A program made the position numbers and the translations under genes. Below are positions 41,256 to 50,197 of a DNA stretch of 64,000 nucleotides, in pieces (positions within the stretch are counted from its first letter, which is position 1; each line of letters opens with the position of its first letter). The DNA is from Epidermidibacterium keratini (GTDB lineage: Bacteria > Actinomycetota > Actinomycetes > Mycobacteriales > Antricoccaceae): the NCBI RefSeq assembly GCF_009834025.1, contig NZ_CP047156.1, positions 2,108,001 to 2,172,000 on the forward strand, read 5' to 3'. The notes below the pieces were generated by a model. It did no database searches. It saw only the letters and a program-made list of their open reading frames with translations, and was not told the origin of the DNA.

Positions 41256-42241
41256 TTCGTCTGGCTGTGGTGGTCGGCAAGATACTGCTCTATCACCGAG
41301 TCGATGCTCGCGTCCGGTTGCAGGCCGAGGGCGGCGGCGCGGGTGTTGTCGAAGCGCGGCGGCCAGTCCGCGACGATCGCCTCGATGGCCGGGTCACGTT
41401 GCACGCTCACCAGGTCCGCGACTGCATCACCGGCGACGCGCCGCAGTCCGTCGATCATGTCGGCGACCGTGACCGACAGCCCGGGCAAGTTGACCGGCAG
41501 CCGCCCGGTGAGCTGACCCGACGCCGTACCTCGCTCCGCCTCGAGCATCGCGATGATTCCTTCGACGGTGCGACGCGGCGAACTGATCACCACCCGCTGG
41601 GCCGGGTCAACAGGGCACACCGCGGGTACGCCGGCCAGCGGCTCGCGGATGATCCCGGACAGGAACCCGGACGCCGCGGCGTTGGGTTTGCCCGGCCGCA
41701 CGCTGACGGTCATGAGCCGGGCGACGCGGCCGTCGATGAGTCCACGGCGCGTGTAGTCGGCGATGAGGCCCTCGCAGACAACTTTCTCGGCACCGTAGGA
41801 GTTCTGCGGCTGCGGGTACGTCGCTTCGGTGACCGCATCGGGCAGCGGGAGCGCTGCGTCTGCGCCGTACACCGCCACGCTGGAGGCAAAGAACAGCCGC
41901 ACGGTCGGCCCACCGGCTGCCTGTTGTGCACGCGCCGCGTCGAGTACGCCGCGTGTCAGGTCGACGTTGGCGCGCAGGCCGAGATCGAGGTCGGCCTCGC
42001 TCTCCCCGGACACCGCCGCGGCCAGGTGGATGACCGCGTCGACCGGCTCGGCAAAGACCCGCGGCAGCGTCTCGTGCAGGTCACCAAGCACCGACCTCGC
42101 CTGCGGCACCTCCGTGCCGGCCGCGCGGTCAGCGAGCACGATCTCGGTGATCGGCTGACCGGCCAACCCGCCGCGGCGCAGCAACTCATCGCACACTGCT
42201 CGGCCAAGAAACCCATGCCCACCGGTGATCACGATCCGCAT
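41252..42241 (-). CDS. NAD-dependent epimerase/dehydratase, D-erythronate dehydrogenase-like
   Basis: This 329-residue extended SDR has MRIVITGGHGFLGRAV (GxxGxxG), VIHLAAAVSGESEADLDLG, FFASSVAVYG and catalytic SYGAEKVVCEGLI. The segments LMTVSVRPGKPN, ASGFLSGIIREPL and the late RFDNTRAAALGL match my memory of D-erythronate 4-dehydrogenase DenD. The other erythronate genes (ltnD, otnC, otnK) are absent. The ATG at 42241 follows GAGAGGAG; the 16-codon upstream extension is unlikely. It is coupled to the monooxygenase. Confidence 0.85.
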   Translation of the reverse strand: MRIVITGGHGFLGRAVCDELLRRGGLAGQPITEIVLADRAAGTEVPQARSVLGDLHETLPRVFAEPVDAVIHLAAAVSGESEADLDLGLRANVDLTRGVLDAARAQQAAGGPTVRLFFASSVAVYGADAALPLPDAVTEATYPQPQNSYGAEKVVCEGLIADYTRRGLIDGRVARLMTVSVRPGKPNAAASGFLSGIIREPLAGVPAVCPVDPAQRVVISSPRRTVEGIIAMLEAERGTASGQLTGRLPVNLPGLSVTVADMIDGLRRVAGDAVADLVSVQRDPAIEAIVADWPPRFDNTRAAALGLQPDASIDSVIEQYLADHHSQTK

Positions 42242-42381
42242 GACGACGCTCCTCTCGATCCGCCCCGCTGCCCAATTGGACGAAAGCAAAGACCTCGTGC
42301 ACTATCTCGCACGACCCCTGCGCTCTCTCGCGCGAGTCGTGGATGAACATGGTCGACCCCGCGGGAGGGCTGGAGCAACTC

Positions 42382-43197
42382 CTAGAGGCGCGCGATGACC
42401 GCGTCGAGCATCGCCTCGGTCAGCTTGCCGGTGAAGGTGTTTTGCTGGCTCACGTGGTAGCTGCCCACGAGGCGAATCTCGTTGCCATCCGGCCCGATGA
42501 TTGGTGCTTCGGCGCCGTGCCCGAAGCGCGGCGCCGGGACCGGAACGCCCCAGCCGAGCCGGCGCGCGGCGCGGACGGTCGCGTCCCAGCCGATCGAGCC
42601 GAGGACGAGAATCGACCGCAACCCTGGCCCGCTCAGGGTGAGGTCGCGGTCGAGCCACGGCGCGCACGTCGCCTTTTCCTCCGTGGTCGGTTTGTTGTCC
42701 GGGGGAGCGCAACGCACCGGTGCGGTGATGCGAATGCCGTTGAGCCGCAAGCCATCTCCGGCCGCGACCGAACTCGGCTGGCTCGCGTATCCCGCCCGGT
42801 GCAGGGCCGCGTAGAGCCAGTCGCCGGACCGGTCGCCGGTGAACATCCGGCCGGTCCGGTTGGCGCCGTGAGCGGCCGGCGCGAGGCCGATGACGAGGAC
42901 GGGCGCCTCAGGGTCGCCGAATGAGGCCACCGGACGCCCCCAGTAGGGCTGGTCGGCGAAGGATGTGCGGCGTCCGGTCGTCGCGACCTCCTCGCGCCAG
43001 CCCACGAGGCGCGGGCACGCGCGACAGACCGTGACGCGGGCGTCGAGCGCGGAGAGGTCCGGTGCCGACCCCGCGAGCCGGCGCACACCAGCGGCCGTTT
43101 GGGCGACCGGGGTGTCCGCAGTCGCCGGGTCACCCGGCCATCCCGAGCCCGGCGGAACGGGGGAGGGGAACTCGACTCCGGAAAGTGGATGCGCCAT
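42382..43197 (-). CDS. Uracil-DNA glycosylase, type 5 (UdgB)
   Basis: This 271-residue iron-sulfur UDG removes uracil and related damaged bases. It shows the cluster cysteine pair [12 protein letters not shown], active-site [20 protein letters not shown], a third cysteine in [18 protein letters not shown], and the late [13 protein letters not shown]. The motif-1 GLAPAAHG, without the catalytic Asp of family 1, is the type 5 signature. ATG 43197 overlaps the upstream MBL stop as TGATG, so the two are coupled. Confidence 0.9.
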   Translation of the reverse strand: MAHPLSGVEFPSPVPPGSGWPGDPATADTPVAQTAAGVRRLAGSAPDLSALDARVTVCRACPRLVGWREEVATTGRRTSFADQPYWGRPVASFGDPEAPVLVIGLAPAAHGANRTGRMFTGDRSGDWLYAALHRAGYASQPSSVAAGDGLRLNGIRITAPVRCAPPDNKPTTEEKATCAPWLDRDLTLSGPGLRSILVLGSIGWDATVRAARRLGWGVPVPAPRFGHGAEAPIIGPDGNEIRLVGSYHVSQQNTFTGKLTEAMLDAVIARL

Positions 43198-44018
43198 CAC
43201 GTCAGGTGGTCGTTGTCGCCGCTGACCCAGCTGATGTAACGCTTCGCCGCCGTCTCGACTCGATCCCGCGCACCGGGCCCGCATACCGCGCCGAAGTTGT
43301 TGTAGAGCAGGTCGTAGTCATACGCCCGCACGTGGTCGGCCATCCGGCGGATCACCGCTGCCGACAGCGGGATCCGGTTGGGATAGCTGCGCAAGAAGGT
43401 GACGTAGCCATCGGGCGTCGGAAAGATCGCATCCCCGGCGAGTACGACGCCGCGCCCCTCAGCGCCGGCTGCCCAGTGCGCAATCGTGCTTCCGGGGAAG
43501 TGCCCACCGATGGTGCTTAACTCGATTCCCGGCAGCACCTCAAAGCGCGAAGACCACGTGCGGATCGCCGGGACCGACCGCTGCACCCACCCCGCATCCG
43601 ACTCGGCGACATAGATCGGGGCATCGTCGAATGCCGCGCTCCACGCTGACTGCACGCCGTACATGTGCGGGTGGCTCGCGACGATCGCGGCGATTCCTCC
43701 GAGCTTTCGCACCGCCTCAATCGCGGCATCGTCGATCAGTCCTGGGATGTCGAAGAGCAGGTTGCCTCCGTCGCTCTGCACCAGCATTCCTTGCTGCTGT
43801 ATGCCGACGCCGTCTGCGAAAACTCCATGTAGCCCAGGCGAAACCTCGAAGACCTCGACCGAGTGCCCGGTCGAGCGAAGCTGACTGAGGGTGGTCCATT
43901 GCTGGCCGGAGCGCGGCACGTACTGCCGCTCGTCCTCGCAGATCGGGCAGCTCGCGGGCGGTGAGTCTCCGCCGTCGTACTCCACGCCACAAGTCGCACA
44001 CAGCCATCGGTCGCTCAT
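43197..44018 (-). CDS. MBL-fold hydrolase with N-terminal rubredoxin-like zinc ribbon
   Basis: This 273-residue protein starts with a zinc ribbon ([18 protein letters not shown]) followed by a metallo-beta-lactamase fold. The metal motif reads [13 protein letters not shown] instead of HxHxDH, so metal binding is atypical. [12 protein letters not shown] and [15 protein letters not shown] are the later MBL motifs. Proteins of this layout are common in actinobacteria and proteobacteria but of unknown substrate. It is coupled to the UDG gene, which may indicate only shared expression. Confidence 0.82.
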   Translation of the reverse strand: MSDRWLCATCGVEYDGGDSPPASCPICEDERQYVPRSGQQWTTLSQLRSTGHSVEVFEVSPGLHGVFADGVGIQQQGMLVQSDGGNLLFDIPGLIDDAAIEAVRKLGGIAAIVASHPHMYGVQSAWSAAFDDAPIYVAESDAGWVQRSVPAIRTWSSRFEVLPGIELSTIGGHFPGSTIAHWAAGAEGRGVVLAGDAIFPTPDGYVTFLRSYPNRIPLSAAVIRRMADHVRAYDYDLLYNNFGAVCGPGARDRVETAAKRYISWVSGDNDHLT

Positions 44019-44135
44019 GACTCCATCTTGGTCCTCATCGACGAGTCGGCGACGCAGTGCCGCGTGTCACCCGCGCGGGGTAGTCTTCGCAATGCCAGAG
44101 CCCAGGCACTCACGACGCCCAGCAGAGGAGCGCAC

Positions 44136-44561
44136 ATGTCCAGTCGCCTCAACCCCTACCTTGCCTTCCGCGACACTGCGCGCCCGGCGATGGAGTTCTA
44201 CGCCGACGTGTTTGGCGGCGAGCTCAACCTCAACACGTTCGGTGAGTTCGGCAACACGGGCCCGGAGAAGGACCTCGTCATGCACGCCATGCTCGAGACG
44301 CCCGCCGGCTACACGATCATGGCCTCCGACATCCCGCCGGCTATGGACCGTGAAGTAGGCAACAACATCTCGATGAGCCTGTCCGGTGACGACGAGGCCC
44401 AGCTGCGCGGCTACTGGGAGCGCCTCAGCGAAGGCGGCCAGGTCGCCGTACCGCTGCAGAAGCAGATGTGGGGCGACACCTTCGGGCAGTGCACCGACCA
44501 GTTCGGCATCTCCTGGATGGTCAATATCGCCGGCGACGGCACGGGCGCATCCGAGCAATAA
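44136..44561 (+). CDS. VOC family protein (PhnB/glyoxalase-like)
   Basis: This 141-residue vicinal-oxygen-chelate protein of the PhnB type begins MSSRLNPYLAFRDTARPAMEFYADVF. It continues MHAMLETPAGYTIMASD, NNISMSLSGDDEAQLRGYWE and ends QMWGDTFGQCTDQFGISWMVNI. It lacks obvious neighbours for a pathway and is probably a small metal-dependent or resistance-type protein of unknown substrate. The ATG at 44136 has AGAGGAG upstream. Confidence 0.88.
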   Translation: MSSRLNPYLAFRDTARPAMEFYADVFGGELNLNTFGEFGNTGPEKDLVMHAMLETPAGYTIMASDIPPAMDREVGNNISMSLSGDDEAQLRGYWERLSEGGQVAVPLQKQMWGDTFGQCTDQFGISWMVNIAGDGTGASEQ

Positions 44562-44680
44562 CGGAAAAGATCACGAATTGGATCCGCTTTCGGATTCGGT
44601 TGCGAGAGGCATCCAAACCTCATTACATTCGTGGCTGAGCGGCTGAGCAGGGCGCCGGGTTCCTCACCCAAAGGCATCAC

Positions 44681-45439
44681 ATGTCCAGTCTTGCCGTCGT
44701 AGTTGACAACGAAACCGTCGAAGAGATCCTTGAGCGGGCCGCACATGCCGACCCGCACGAGAAGGCGCAGCTCGAAGAGCGCGTCATCGAGCGGTCGCTT
44801 GACCTAGCCCGTTCGCTCGCCGCCCGCTACAACGGGCGTGGCGAGTCGATGGATGACCTGTTCCAGGTCGCGAGCATCGGTCTTGTTCAGGCAGTACGCC
44901 GCTACCAGCCGGGCGCCGGCGCCAGCTTTGCCGCGTTCGCGACCCCGACGATTCTCGGCGAGTTGCGCCGACACTTCCGCGACCACGCCTGGGCTATTCG
45001 CCCGCCGCGCCGGGTGCAGGAAGCGCTTCCGCTGCTGCGTGCCGCACGAGCCGAGTGGGAGCAGGAGCACGCCGCGAGCCCCACGACGGCTGAGCTCGCC
45101 GAGCAGCTGAAGATGCCCGATGCCGATGTGCGCGAACTGGAGCAGGCCGGATCGGCGTACGCGTTGACCTCACTGGAAGGCGCTGTTGAGGCCGGGGTAC
45201 CCATGCCGTCGGAGCGCGATGAGATGGACCTGGCAATCGACCGACTCGCCGTCCAACGGATGCTGCGCGGCCTCTCGCCGCGTGATCGGGCGATCGTCTA
45301 CCTGCGGTTTTACGAAGAGCTGACCCAGGCGCGGATCGGCGATGAGTTCGGGCAGAGCCAAATGCAGGTCTCGCGCACCCTGTCGCGGATCCTGGCGCGG
45401 CTTCGGGCCGAACTGCACCAGCCGGCCGAGGCCGGCTAG
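44681..45439 (+). CDS. RNA polymerase sigma factor, SigB/SigF/SigG type
   Basis: This 252-residue group 3 sigma factor has region 2 (LARSLAARYNGRGESMDDLF, QVASIGLVQAVRRYQPGAG, SFAAFATPTILGELRRHFRD), region 3 (WAIRPPRRVQEALPLL) and region 4 (LSPRDRAIVYLRFYEELTQA, RIGDEFGQSQMQVSRTLSRI). It would direct stress or development transcription. No anti-sigma RsbW or anti-anti-sigma gene is adjacent, which is unusual for this class. The convergent GAF-ANTAR gene is the nearest regulator. No clear self-type promoter was found upstream. Confidence 0.9.
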   Translation: MSSLAVVVDNETVEEILERAAHADPHEKAQLEERVIERSLDLARSLAARYNGRGESMDDLFQVASIGLVQAVRRYQPGAGASFAAFATPTILGELRRHFRDHAWAIRPPRRVQEALPLLRAARAEWEQEHAASPTTAELAEQLKMPDADVRELEQAGSAYALTSLEGAVEAGVPMPSERDEMDLAIDRLAVQRMLRGLSPRDRAIVYLRFYEELTQARIGDEFGQSQMQVSRTLSRILARLRAELHQPAEAG

Positions 45440-45444
45440 CGGCC

Positions 45445-45519
45445 GTGGCCGACCCACGGGTCGGCCAGACGCGCACACCCGCAGTTGGGAACGCCGGCTA
45501 GCGCAGCTAGCCGGCGTTC
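45445..45519. terminator. Two consecutive perfect hairpins between convergent regulators
   Basis: TGGCCGACCC (45445-45454) pairs with GGGTCGGCCA (45457-45466). GAACGCCGGCTAGC (45489-45502) then pairs with GCTAGCCGGCGTTC (45506-45519) around a 3-nt loop. They lie between the sigma factor and GAF-ANTAR stops, one probably serving each gene. Confidence 0.85.
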
Positions 45520-45520
45520 G

Positions 45521-46228
45521 TCAGCTCTGGAACTGGTCTTGCTGGCCCTCGACGACCTTGCGAGCCACGTGCGCCAGCTTCATGTTGAGGTTCTGCGACG
45601 TGCGCTTGAGCAGATCGAAGGCCTCGTCCTCGCTGAACTTGTGCGCCGCCATCAGCAGACCGATGGCCTTGCCGATCTGTCGGTTGCTGTCGAGTCCGCG
45701 CTCCATCGTGGTGGCCTGATCACGAGCGCTGAGCGTCATCATCGCCATCGAGGCAAACGAGGCGATAATGGCCGCCTGATCGATGGAGTCCTCGGAAAAC
45801 GCGTCCGCCTCGTTGGCGAAGAGATTCAGCGCGCCGATCTTGCGGTTGTCGACCAGCAAGCGGATGCCCATCATGCCGCGTACGTCGGTCTGCTCGCGTA
45901 CGAGCTTGGCAAGACCCGGCCAGGTCGCGTGCTTGTTGATGTCTGGGTCGCTTTGGACGCCCTCGTCCTCAATGGCATCGACGCACGGACCTTCGCCAAC
46001 CTGGCGCTCGAGCGTGTCGATCAACAGCGCGACATCACTGGTAGCGGCGATGGTCATATAACGCCCGCTCGCCTTGAGCATGATGGATGCGTGATCGCAG
46101 CCGTCAACGAGCCGGACGGCATGCCGCACGATCGAGTCATAGATCGACTGCGGCTCACCGTCTGCATAGATCTCCTTGGCAAGCTGCTCAAGAATCTCGG
46201 ATCTGTTTTGCTCAGAAGTTTCCGACAT
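45521..46228 (-). CDS. GAF and ANTAR domain protein (RNA-binding antiterminator)
   Basis: This 235-residue regulator has an N-terminal GAF domain (about residues 25-165: VDGCDHASIMLKASGRYMT, GMMGIRLLVDNRKIGALNLF). The C-terminal ANTAR domain reads LDSNRQIGKAIGLLMAAHKF, SEDEAFDLLKRTSQNLNMKL. ANTAR proteins bind paired RNA hairpins and prevent termination. The GAF domain lacks an obvious haem or cysteine motif, so its signal is unknown. It converges on the sigma factor gene. Confidence 0.9.
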   Translation of the reverse strand: MSETSEQNRSEILEQLAKEIYADGEPQSIYDSIVRHAVRLVDGCDHASIMLKASGRYMTIAATSDVALLIDTLERQVGEGPCVDAIEDEGVQSDPDINKHATWPGLAKLVREQTDVRGMMGIRLLVDNRKIGALNLFANEADAFSEDSIDQAAIIASFASMAMMTLSARDQATTMERGLDSNRQIGKAIGLLMAAHKFSEDEAFDLLKRTSQNLNMKLAHVARKVVEGQQDQFQS

Positions 46229-46449
46229 CGGTGTGGCCTGACTCCTTGTCTGCTGCCGTTGGTACGCACGATTAGCCGATTAGCGGTCCGCAGGCGAACA
46301 TAGGCCGTACTCGATGTGCGTGTGCCGACGCGCCGGGCCGTGTTCTCGACTGAGGCAAAACGCCGTAGGTGCTCGTACAGATTAGCGCCCATAGCCGACT
46401 TATGTAGTGCGGACCAGTTACTGCGTAAAGCGGTCAGCAAAGTGCCAGG

Positions 46450-47349
46450 TCAGCGCGATCGGAGCGCGGAAACCGCAACGCGCGCAGCACGCCCAATCGC
46501 CCGATCTGCGGCCGGTAGCTGGGAGTCAGCACGGGCCGCCCTGGTGAGCACACTCACGGCGTACGCCGGCTCGTTCGGGTACTGCACGACAGCGGACTCA
46601 TGCCGCAGGGCGCCGAGGGTGCCGGTCTTGCCGTTGACCCGCACGCCGCGTGAGGGGAAGCCGGAGCGGATGCGATGAGTCCACACTTGCGATCCGAGGG
46701 CCTCGCGCACGAATGCGCCTTGAGCGTCCCCGATGAGGGTGCCCGTCCAGATCGCGGCCAGCAGGCGGGTCTGGTCGCGCGCGGTCGTCGGACCGAGTAG
46801 CCGCGGCTCGTAGGCCCGTTCGGCGGCGGCCGAGTCCGCGTCGGCGAGTACGGCGAACGCCGAGCTGATGGTCGGCATACGCACCTGCTGCAGCAGCCTG
46901 GCGTGGGTCTCTGCGGTCCCGCCCACCACCTGGGTGCTCTCGCATCCGGCTTCGCGCAGCACGCGGCCGATCTCGTCATGACCCACGCGAGCGAAGAGAA
47001 TGTCGGCCGCGGCGTTGTCCGAGACGCTGATCATGGACACGGCGTGATCGCGAAGCGACATGGTGACCGCGTCGCGAAGCAGCGACAGCCCGGTCGGCCC
47101 GGCCGTGCGCTCATCGCGACGTGAGGTGACCGCCTCTGTGGGGTCGAGCTCGCCGCGCTCGAACCGTCGGCACAGTGCCACGAGCAGCGGAAGCTTATAG
47201 AGCGAGGCCATGGCGAACTGGCGATCTGCGGCGTACTCGACAGTGGCGCCGGAGTCGAGATCGAGCGCGTGGACGGCACCCTCGATCCCGGCGTCGATGA
47301 ACACCTCCATGATCTCGCCGGCGACATCCCCGGCGGGCTCACGCGACAT
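46450..47349 (-). CDS. Class A beta-lactamase-like serine hydrolase, no signal peptide
   Basis: This 299-residue penicillin-recognising hydrolase has SxxK as S49-x2-K52 in ASLYKLPLL, SDN at 110-112 in MISVSDNAAAD, and KTG starting at K241 in NGKTGTLG. The start at 47349 gives MSREPAGDVAGEIMEVF, with no signal peptide, so it appears cytoplasmic unless another start is used. It begins 11 bp inside the LysR gene end and is cotranscribed with it. A resistance role is uncertain; peptidase or esterase function is possible. Confidence 0.85.
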   Translation of the reverse strand: MSREPAGDVAGEIMEVFIDAGIEGAVHALDLDSGATVEYAADRQFAMASLYKLPLLVALCRRFERGELDPTEAVTSRRDERTAGPTGLSLLRDAVTMSLRDHAVSMISVSDNAAADILFARVGHDEIGRVLREAGCESTQVVGGTAETHARLLQQVRMPTISSAFAVLADADSAAAERAYEPRLLGPTTARDQTRLLAAIWTGTLIGDAQGAFVREALGSQVWTHRIRSGFPSRGVRVNGKTGTLGALRHESAVVQYPNEPAYAVSVLTRAARADSQLPAADRAIGRAARVAVSALRSR

Positions 47350-48235
47350 TTCCGGCCCATTCGTGGAGCTCGTCGGCGATCTGCTGGCCGGCGCGTCGGA
47401 TCGCTGCGGGTGCGTCTTCGCGCCAGACGGCTCGCAGCCGGAGGGGTAGCGGGTCGCCTCGCAGCTGCCGGCGATCAAGCTGGAACGGTGTGGTCGTGCC
47501 GCGGACCACCGGGGTGAACGCGCGCCCGTTGGCCACCGATCCGAGGGCGTCTCGTTCGGTCGCGTGGGCGACGACCCGCCGCGAGCCGCCAAGGCGGTCG
47601 AGCTCGTCGACTTCGAGGTCGTACGACGCGGGATTGCCGGCGCGCTCGTAGGTCGCGAACTCCAAGCTTCGCAGCTCGCGCAGCGAGATCTCGCTGGTGG
47701 GATCTGAGGCCTCAAGCGCGCCCGGTCCGATCAGCACATCGCGTGCCAGGCGCACGACCTCCGAGCCGTGCAAGTCACCGAGCACGCACGGATGCACCAC
47801 GACCGCGCAAGCCAGCGCGCCGCTGGCGACCTGCTCGAGCAGCGTGGTGGTCGGCGCATGCCAGGTGCGGACGGTGACCTCGGGGAGCAGGCGAGCGGCG
47901 GCCGCCGTGATCGTCGTCGTGAGTTCGAGCGGGACCGAACCGGCGAGTCCAATCCGCACGGTGAGTTCTCGCGAGCCGATCTCCTCCGCCCGCTCGCGAA
48001 ACCGCTCCGCGGACGCTAGCAACTCGCGCGCGGGACCGAGCAGCTCCCGGCCGGCTTCGGTCAGCACCACCGATCGCGACGTGCGATCGAGCAGCCGCAC
48101 TCCCAGGTGCTCTTCGAGCCGGCGTAGCCCTTGCGACAGCGGCGGCTGGGTGATCTGCAGACGGTCGGCCGCACGCCCGAAGTGCAGCTCCTCGGCGAGT
48201 GCGACGAAGAACTCAGCGTGCCGAGCGAGATCCAT
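47339..48235 (-). CDS. LysR family transcriptional regulator
   Basis: This 298-residue LTTR has the N-terminal HTH MDLARHAEFFVALAEELHFG, RAADRLQITQPPLSQGLRRL, EEHLGVRLLDRTSRSVVLTE and an effector domain (VRIGLAGSVPLELTTTI). Its position with a beta-lactamase-like gene on the same transcript and a divergent penicillin-binding protein recalls AmpR, but sequence alone does not assign it. The intergenic AT-rich segment (48240-48300) should hold both promoters. Confidence 0.9.
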   Translation of the reverse strand: MDLARHAEFFVALAEELHFGRAADRLQITQPPLSQGLRRLEEHLGVRLLDRTSRSVVLTEAGRELLGPARELLASAERFRERAEEIGSRELTVRIGLAGSVPLELTTTITAAAARLLPEVTVRTWHAPTTTLLEQVASGALACAVVVHPCVLGDLHGSEVVRLARDVLIGPGALEASDPTSEISLRELRSLEFATYERAGNPASYDLEVDELDRLGGSRRVVAHATERDALGSVANGRAFTPVVRGTTTPFQLDRRQLRGDPLPLRLRAVWREDAPAAIRRAGQQIADELHEWAGNVA

Positions 48236-48370
48236 CGGTGCTGTCTACCCACAAAGTATTCGGTTTGAGTATCAATCGGTTGTCAATTGACTATTCGACT
48301 GAATCGGACGGTGTCTTGTTTACTGGGCGCGCCGTACGGTGTCAATCAAGCGCAAGCAGAGGAGTCCGCG

Positions 48371-50197
48371 GTGAGTGCAGTAGTGGCGAGGCGACAGCGG
48401 GCGGCGGGAACCTTCGCCGTACTGCTTGCCCTCACGATGCTTGCGGTGAGCGGCTGTGTGACCGCCTCCGATCAGCCCAAGCCGGCCTCGGTTGCTGAGC
48501 AGTTTGCCGCCGACCTCAGCGCTGGTGACTACGAGGCGGCCAGCAAGCTGACCGACGACCCGACCGCGGCGTTGGAGAGCTTCAACTTCACCGTGGGCAG
48601 CCTGGGTCAACCGACCGTGGAGTACGCCGCACCGCAGGTCCAGCCCGGCCAAGTCGAGGCCGACGTGACGTTCGTCGTTACGTGGAAGTTTCCCGCGGAG
48701 GAGACTTGGAGCTATGAGGTCTCGGGTGATCTGAAGAAGGAGGAGGGCGACTGGAAGATCGTCTGGGCGCCGACGCTGATCCATCCTCAGCTGAAGACCG
48801 ACAGGCGGTTGGTGAAGTCCGACCAGACGCTCGCCTCGCCGCGCGTGCTGGATCGCACCGGGCAGGCGTTGCTGACCGATCAGCTCGTGACGGCGGTGCG
48901 CCTGGACCCGGCGGCGATCACCGACCAGCAGGGGACCGCCGCGCAGCTGGCCGGCGCGCTCGGCCCTGTGGAGCCTTCGATCACCACCGACTCGATCCTG
49001 GCCGCGCTCTCGGCAAACACGAGCGCGTTCACGCTTGTCGTGCTGCGCCCCGACGTGGTTTCCGGCATCACCATCCCGCTGCTGGCCGGAGTCACGACCA
49101 ACCAGCAGTCGCGGCTGCTGACGCTCGACAAGTCGCTGCGCTCGGTCGCCTTCTCCGGGCTCAGTGATGCCTGGCAGGCGGCGTACGACGCCACGACCGG
49201 TTGGCGCATCACCCTGCGTGCTGCTGACGACACCGTCATCGAAGAATTGAAAACCGTCGAACCTTCGCAGCCGTACGACGTATCGACGTCAATCGATATC
49301 CCAATGCAGCAGGCGGCGCAGGCAGCGGTCGACGGGTACTCGGGCCAGGCGGCGATCGTGGCGATCCAGCCATCGACCGGCGGCGTACTCGCCGTCGCGC
49401 AAAACGCCGCGGCTGACGCCGAGGGTCCGATCGCGCTGACGGGGCAGTATCCGCCCGGCTCGACGTTCAAGCTGGTCACCACGTCGGCCGTGCTGAGTGC
49501 GGGCGCCGCTGAACCCAACACCGTCCTGCCGTGCCCAGGTCAGGCCAGCATCAAGGGGCGCACCATCCCGAATGACGACGGCTTCGACCTTGGCGAGGTG
49601 CCGTTGCACACCGCCTTTGCGCAGTCGTGCAATACGACGTTGGCGACGCTTGCGGCGGATCTGCCGGCGTCGGCGCTGTCGGATGAGGCGCTGAAGTATG
49701 GGCTGGGCGTCGACTACACGACGCCGTACCTCACCACGATCACCGGCTCGGTGCCGCCGAGCGCCAACGACGCCGAGCAGGTCGAGGCCTCGATTGGGCA
49801 GGGCAAGGTCACCGCGTCGCCGTTCGGGATGGCGCTCGCGGCGGCGACCGTCGTTGCCGGGAAGACGCCGATGCCGATCCTCGTGTCGGGACAGCCGGCC
49901 GCCGCCGATCAGGAGGCACCGGCCCCGAGCCCAGACGTCATCGAGGCGTTGCGGCCGATGATGACCGAGACGGTCGAATCCGGAACGGCGACGGCGGTGG
50001 CCGACATTGACGGGCTGGGCGGCAAGACCGGCACCGCGCAGTACGGCGATGGCACGCAGTCGCACGGCTGGTTCATCGGCACCTATAAGGATGTCGCGTT
50101 CGCCGTACTGCTGACCGGTGCGGGCTCATCCAAGCCCGCGGTCGACGTGGCCGGGGAGTTCCTACGGCCGGTCGAGAGCACGGTCCCGGGAGCGTGA
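48371..50197 (+). CDS. Class B penicillin-binding protein lipoprotein (transpeptidase)
   Basis: This 608-residue protein has a signal peptide with lipobox VSGC (about residues 28-31), an NTF2-like MecA-N type domain (EQFAADLSAGDYEAASKLTD), a linker domain, and a transpeptidase domain. The active-site serine is S364 in GSTFKLVTTSAV, SxN is S419/N421 in QSCNTTLATL, and KTGT begins at K552. It cross-links peptidoglycan outside the membrane, and the PbpA/MecA-like layout may give low beta-lactam affinity. The GTG at 48371 follows GAGGAG. Confidence 0.9.
   Translation: MSAVVARRQRAAGTFAVLLALTMLAVSGCVTASDQPKPASVAEQFAADLSAGDYEAASKLTDDPTAALESFNFTVGSLGQPTVEYAAPQVQPGQVEADVTFVVTWKFPAEETWSYEVSGDLKKEEGDWKIVWAPTLIHPQLKTDRRLVKSDQTLASPRVLDRTGQALLTDQLVTAVRLDPAAITDQQGTAAQLAGALGPVEPSITTDSILAALSANTSAFTLVVLRPDVVSGITIPLLAGVTTNQQSRLLTLDKSLRSVAFSGLSDAWQAAYDATTGWRITLRAADDTVIEELKTVEPSQPYDVSTSIDIPMQQAAQAAVDGYSGQAAIVAIQPSTGGVLAVAQNAAADAEGPIALTGQYPPGSTFKLVTTSAVLSAGAAEPNTVLPCPGQASIKGRTIPNDDGFDLGEVPLHTAFAQSCNTTLATLAADLPASALSDEALKYGLGVDYTTPYLTTITGSVPPSANDAEQVEASIGQGKVTASPFGMALAAATVVAGKTPMPILVSGQPAAADQEAPAPSPDVIEALRPMMTETVESGTATAVADIDGLGGKTGTAQYGDGTQSHGWFIGTYKDVAFAVLLTGAGSSKPAVDVAGEFLRPVESTVPGA

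Noticed and set aside
44562-44680. Sigma-F-type autoregulatory promoter upstream of the sigma factor
   Set aside because: No GTTT-spacer-GGGTAT pair with acceptable spacing was found.
46229-46449. Gene or riboswitch in the gap upstream of GAF-ANTAR
   Set aside because: Only GCTAATCG short direct repeats were seen; no coding frame or known aptamer.
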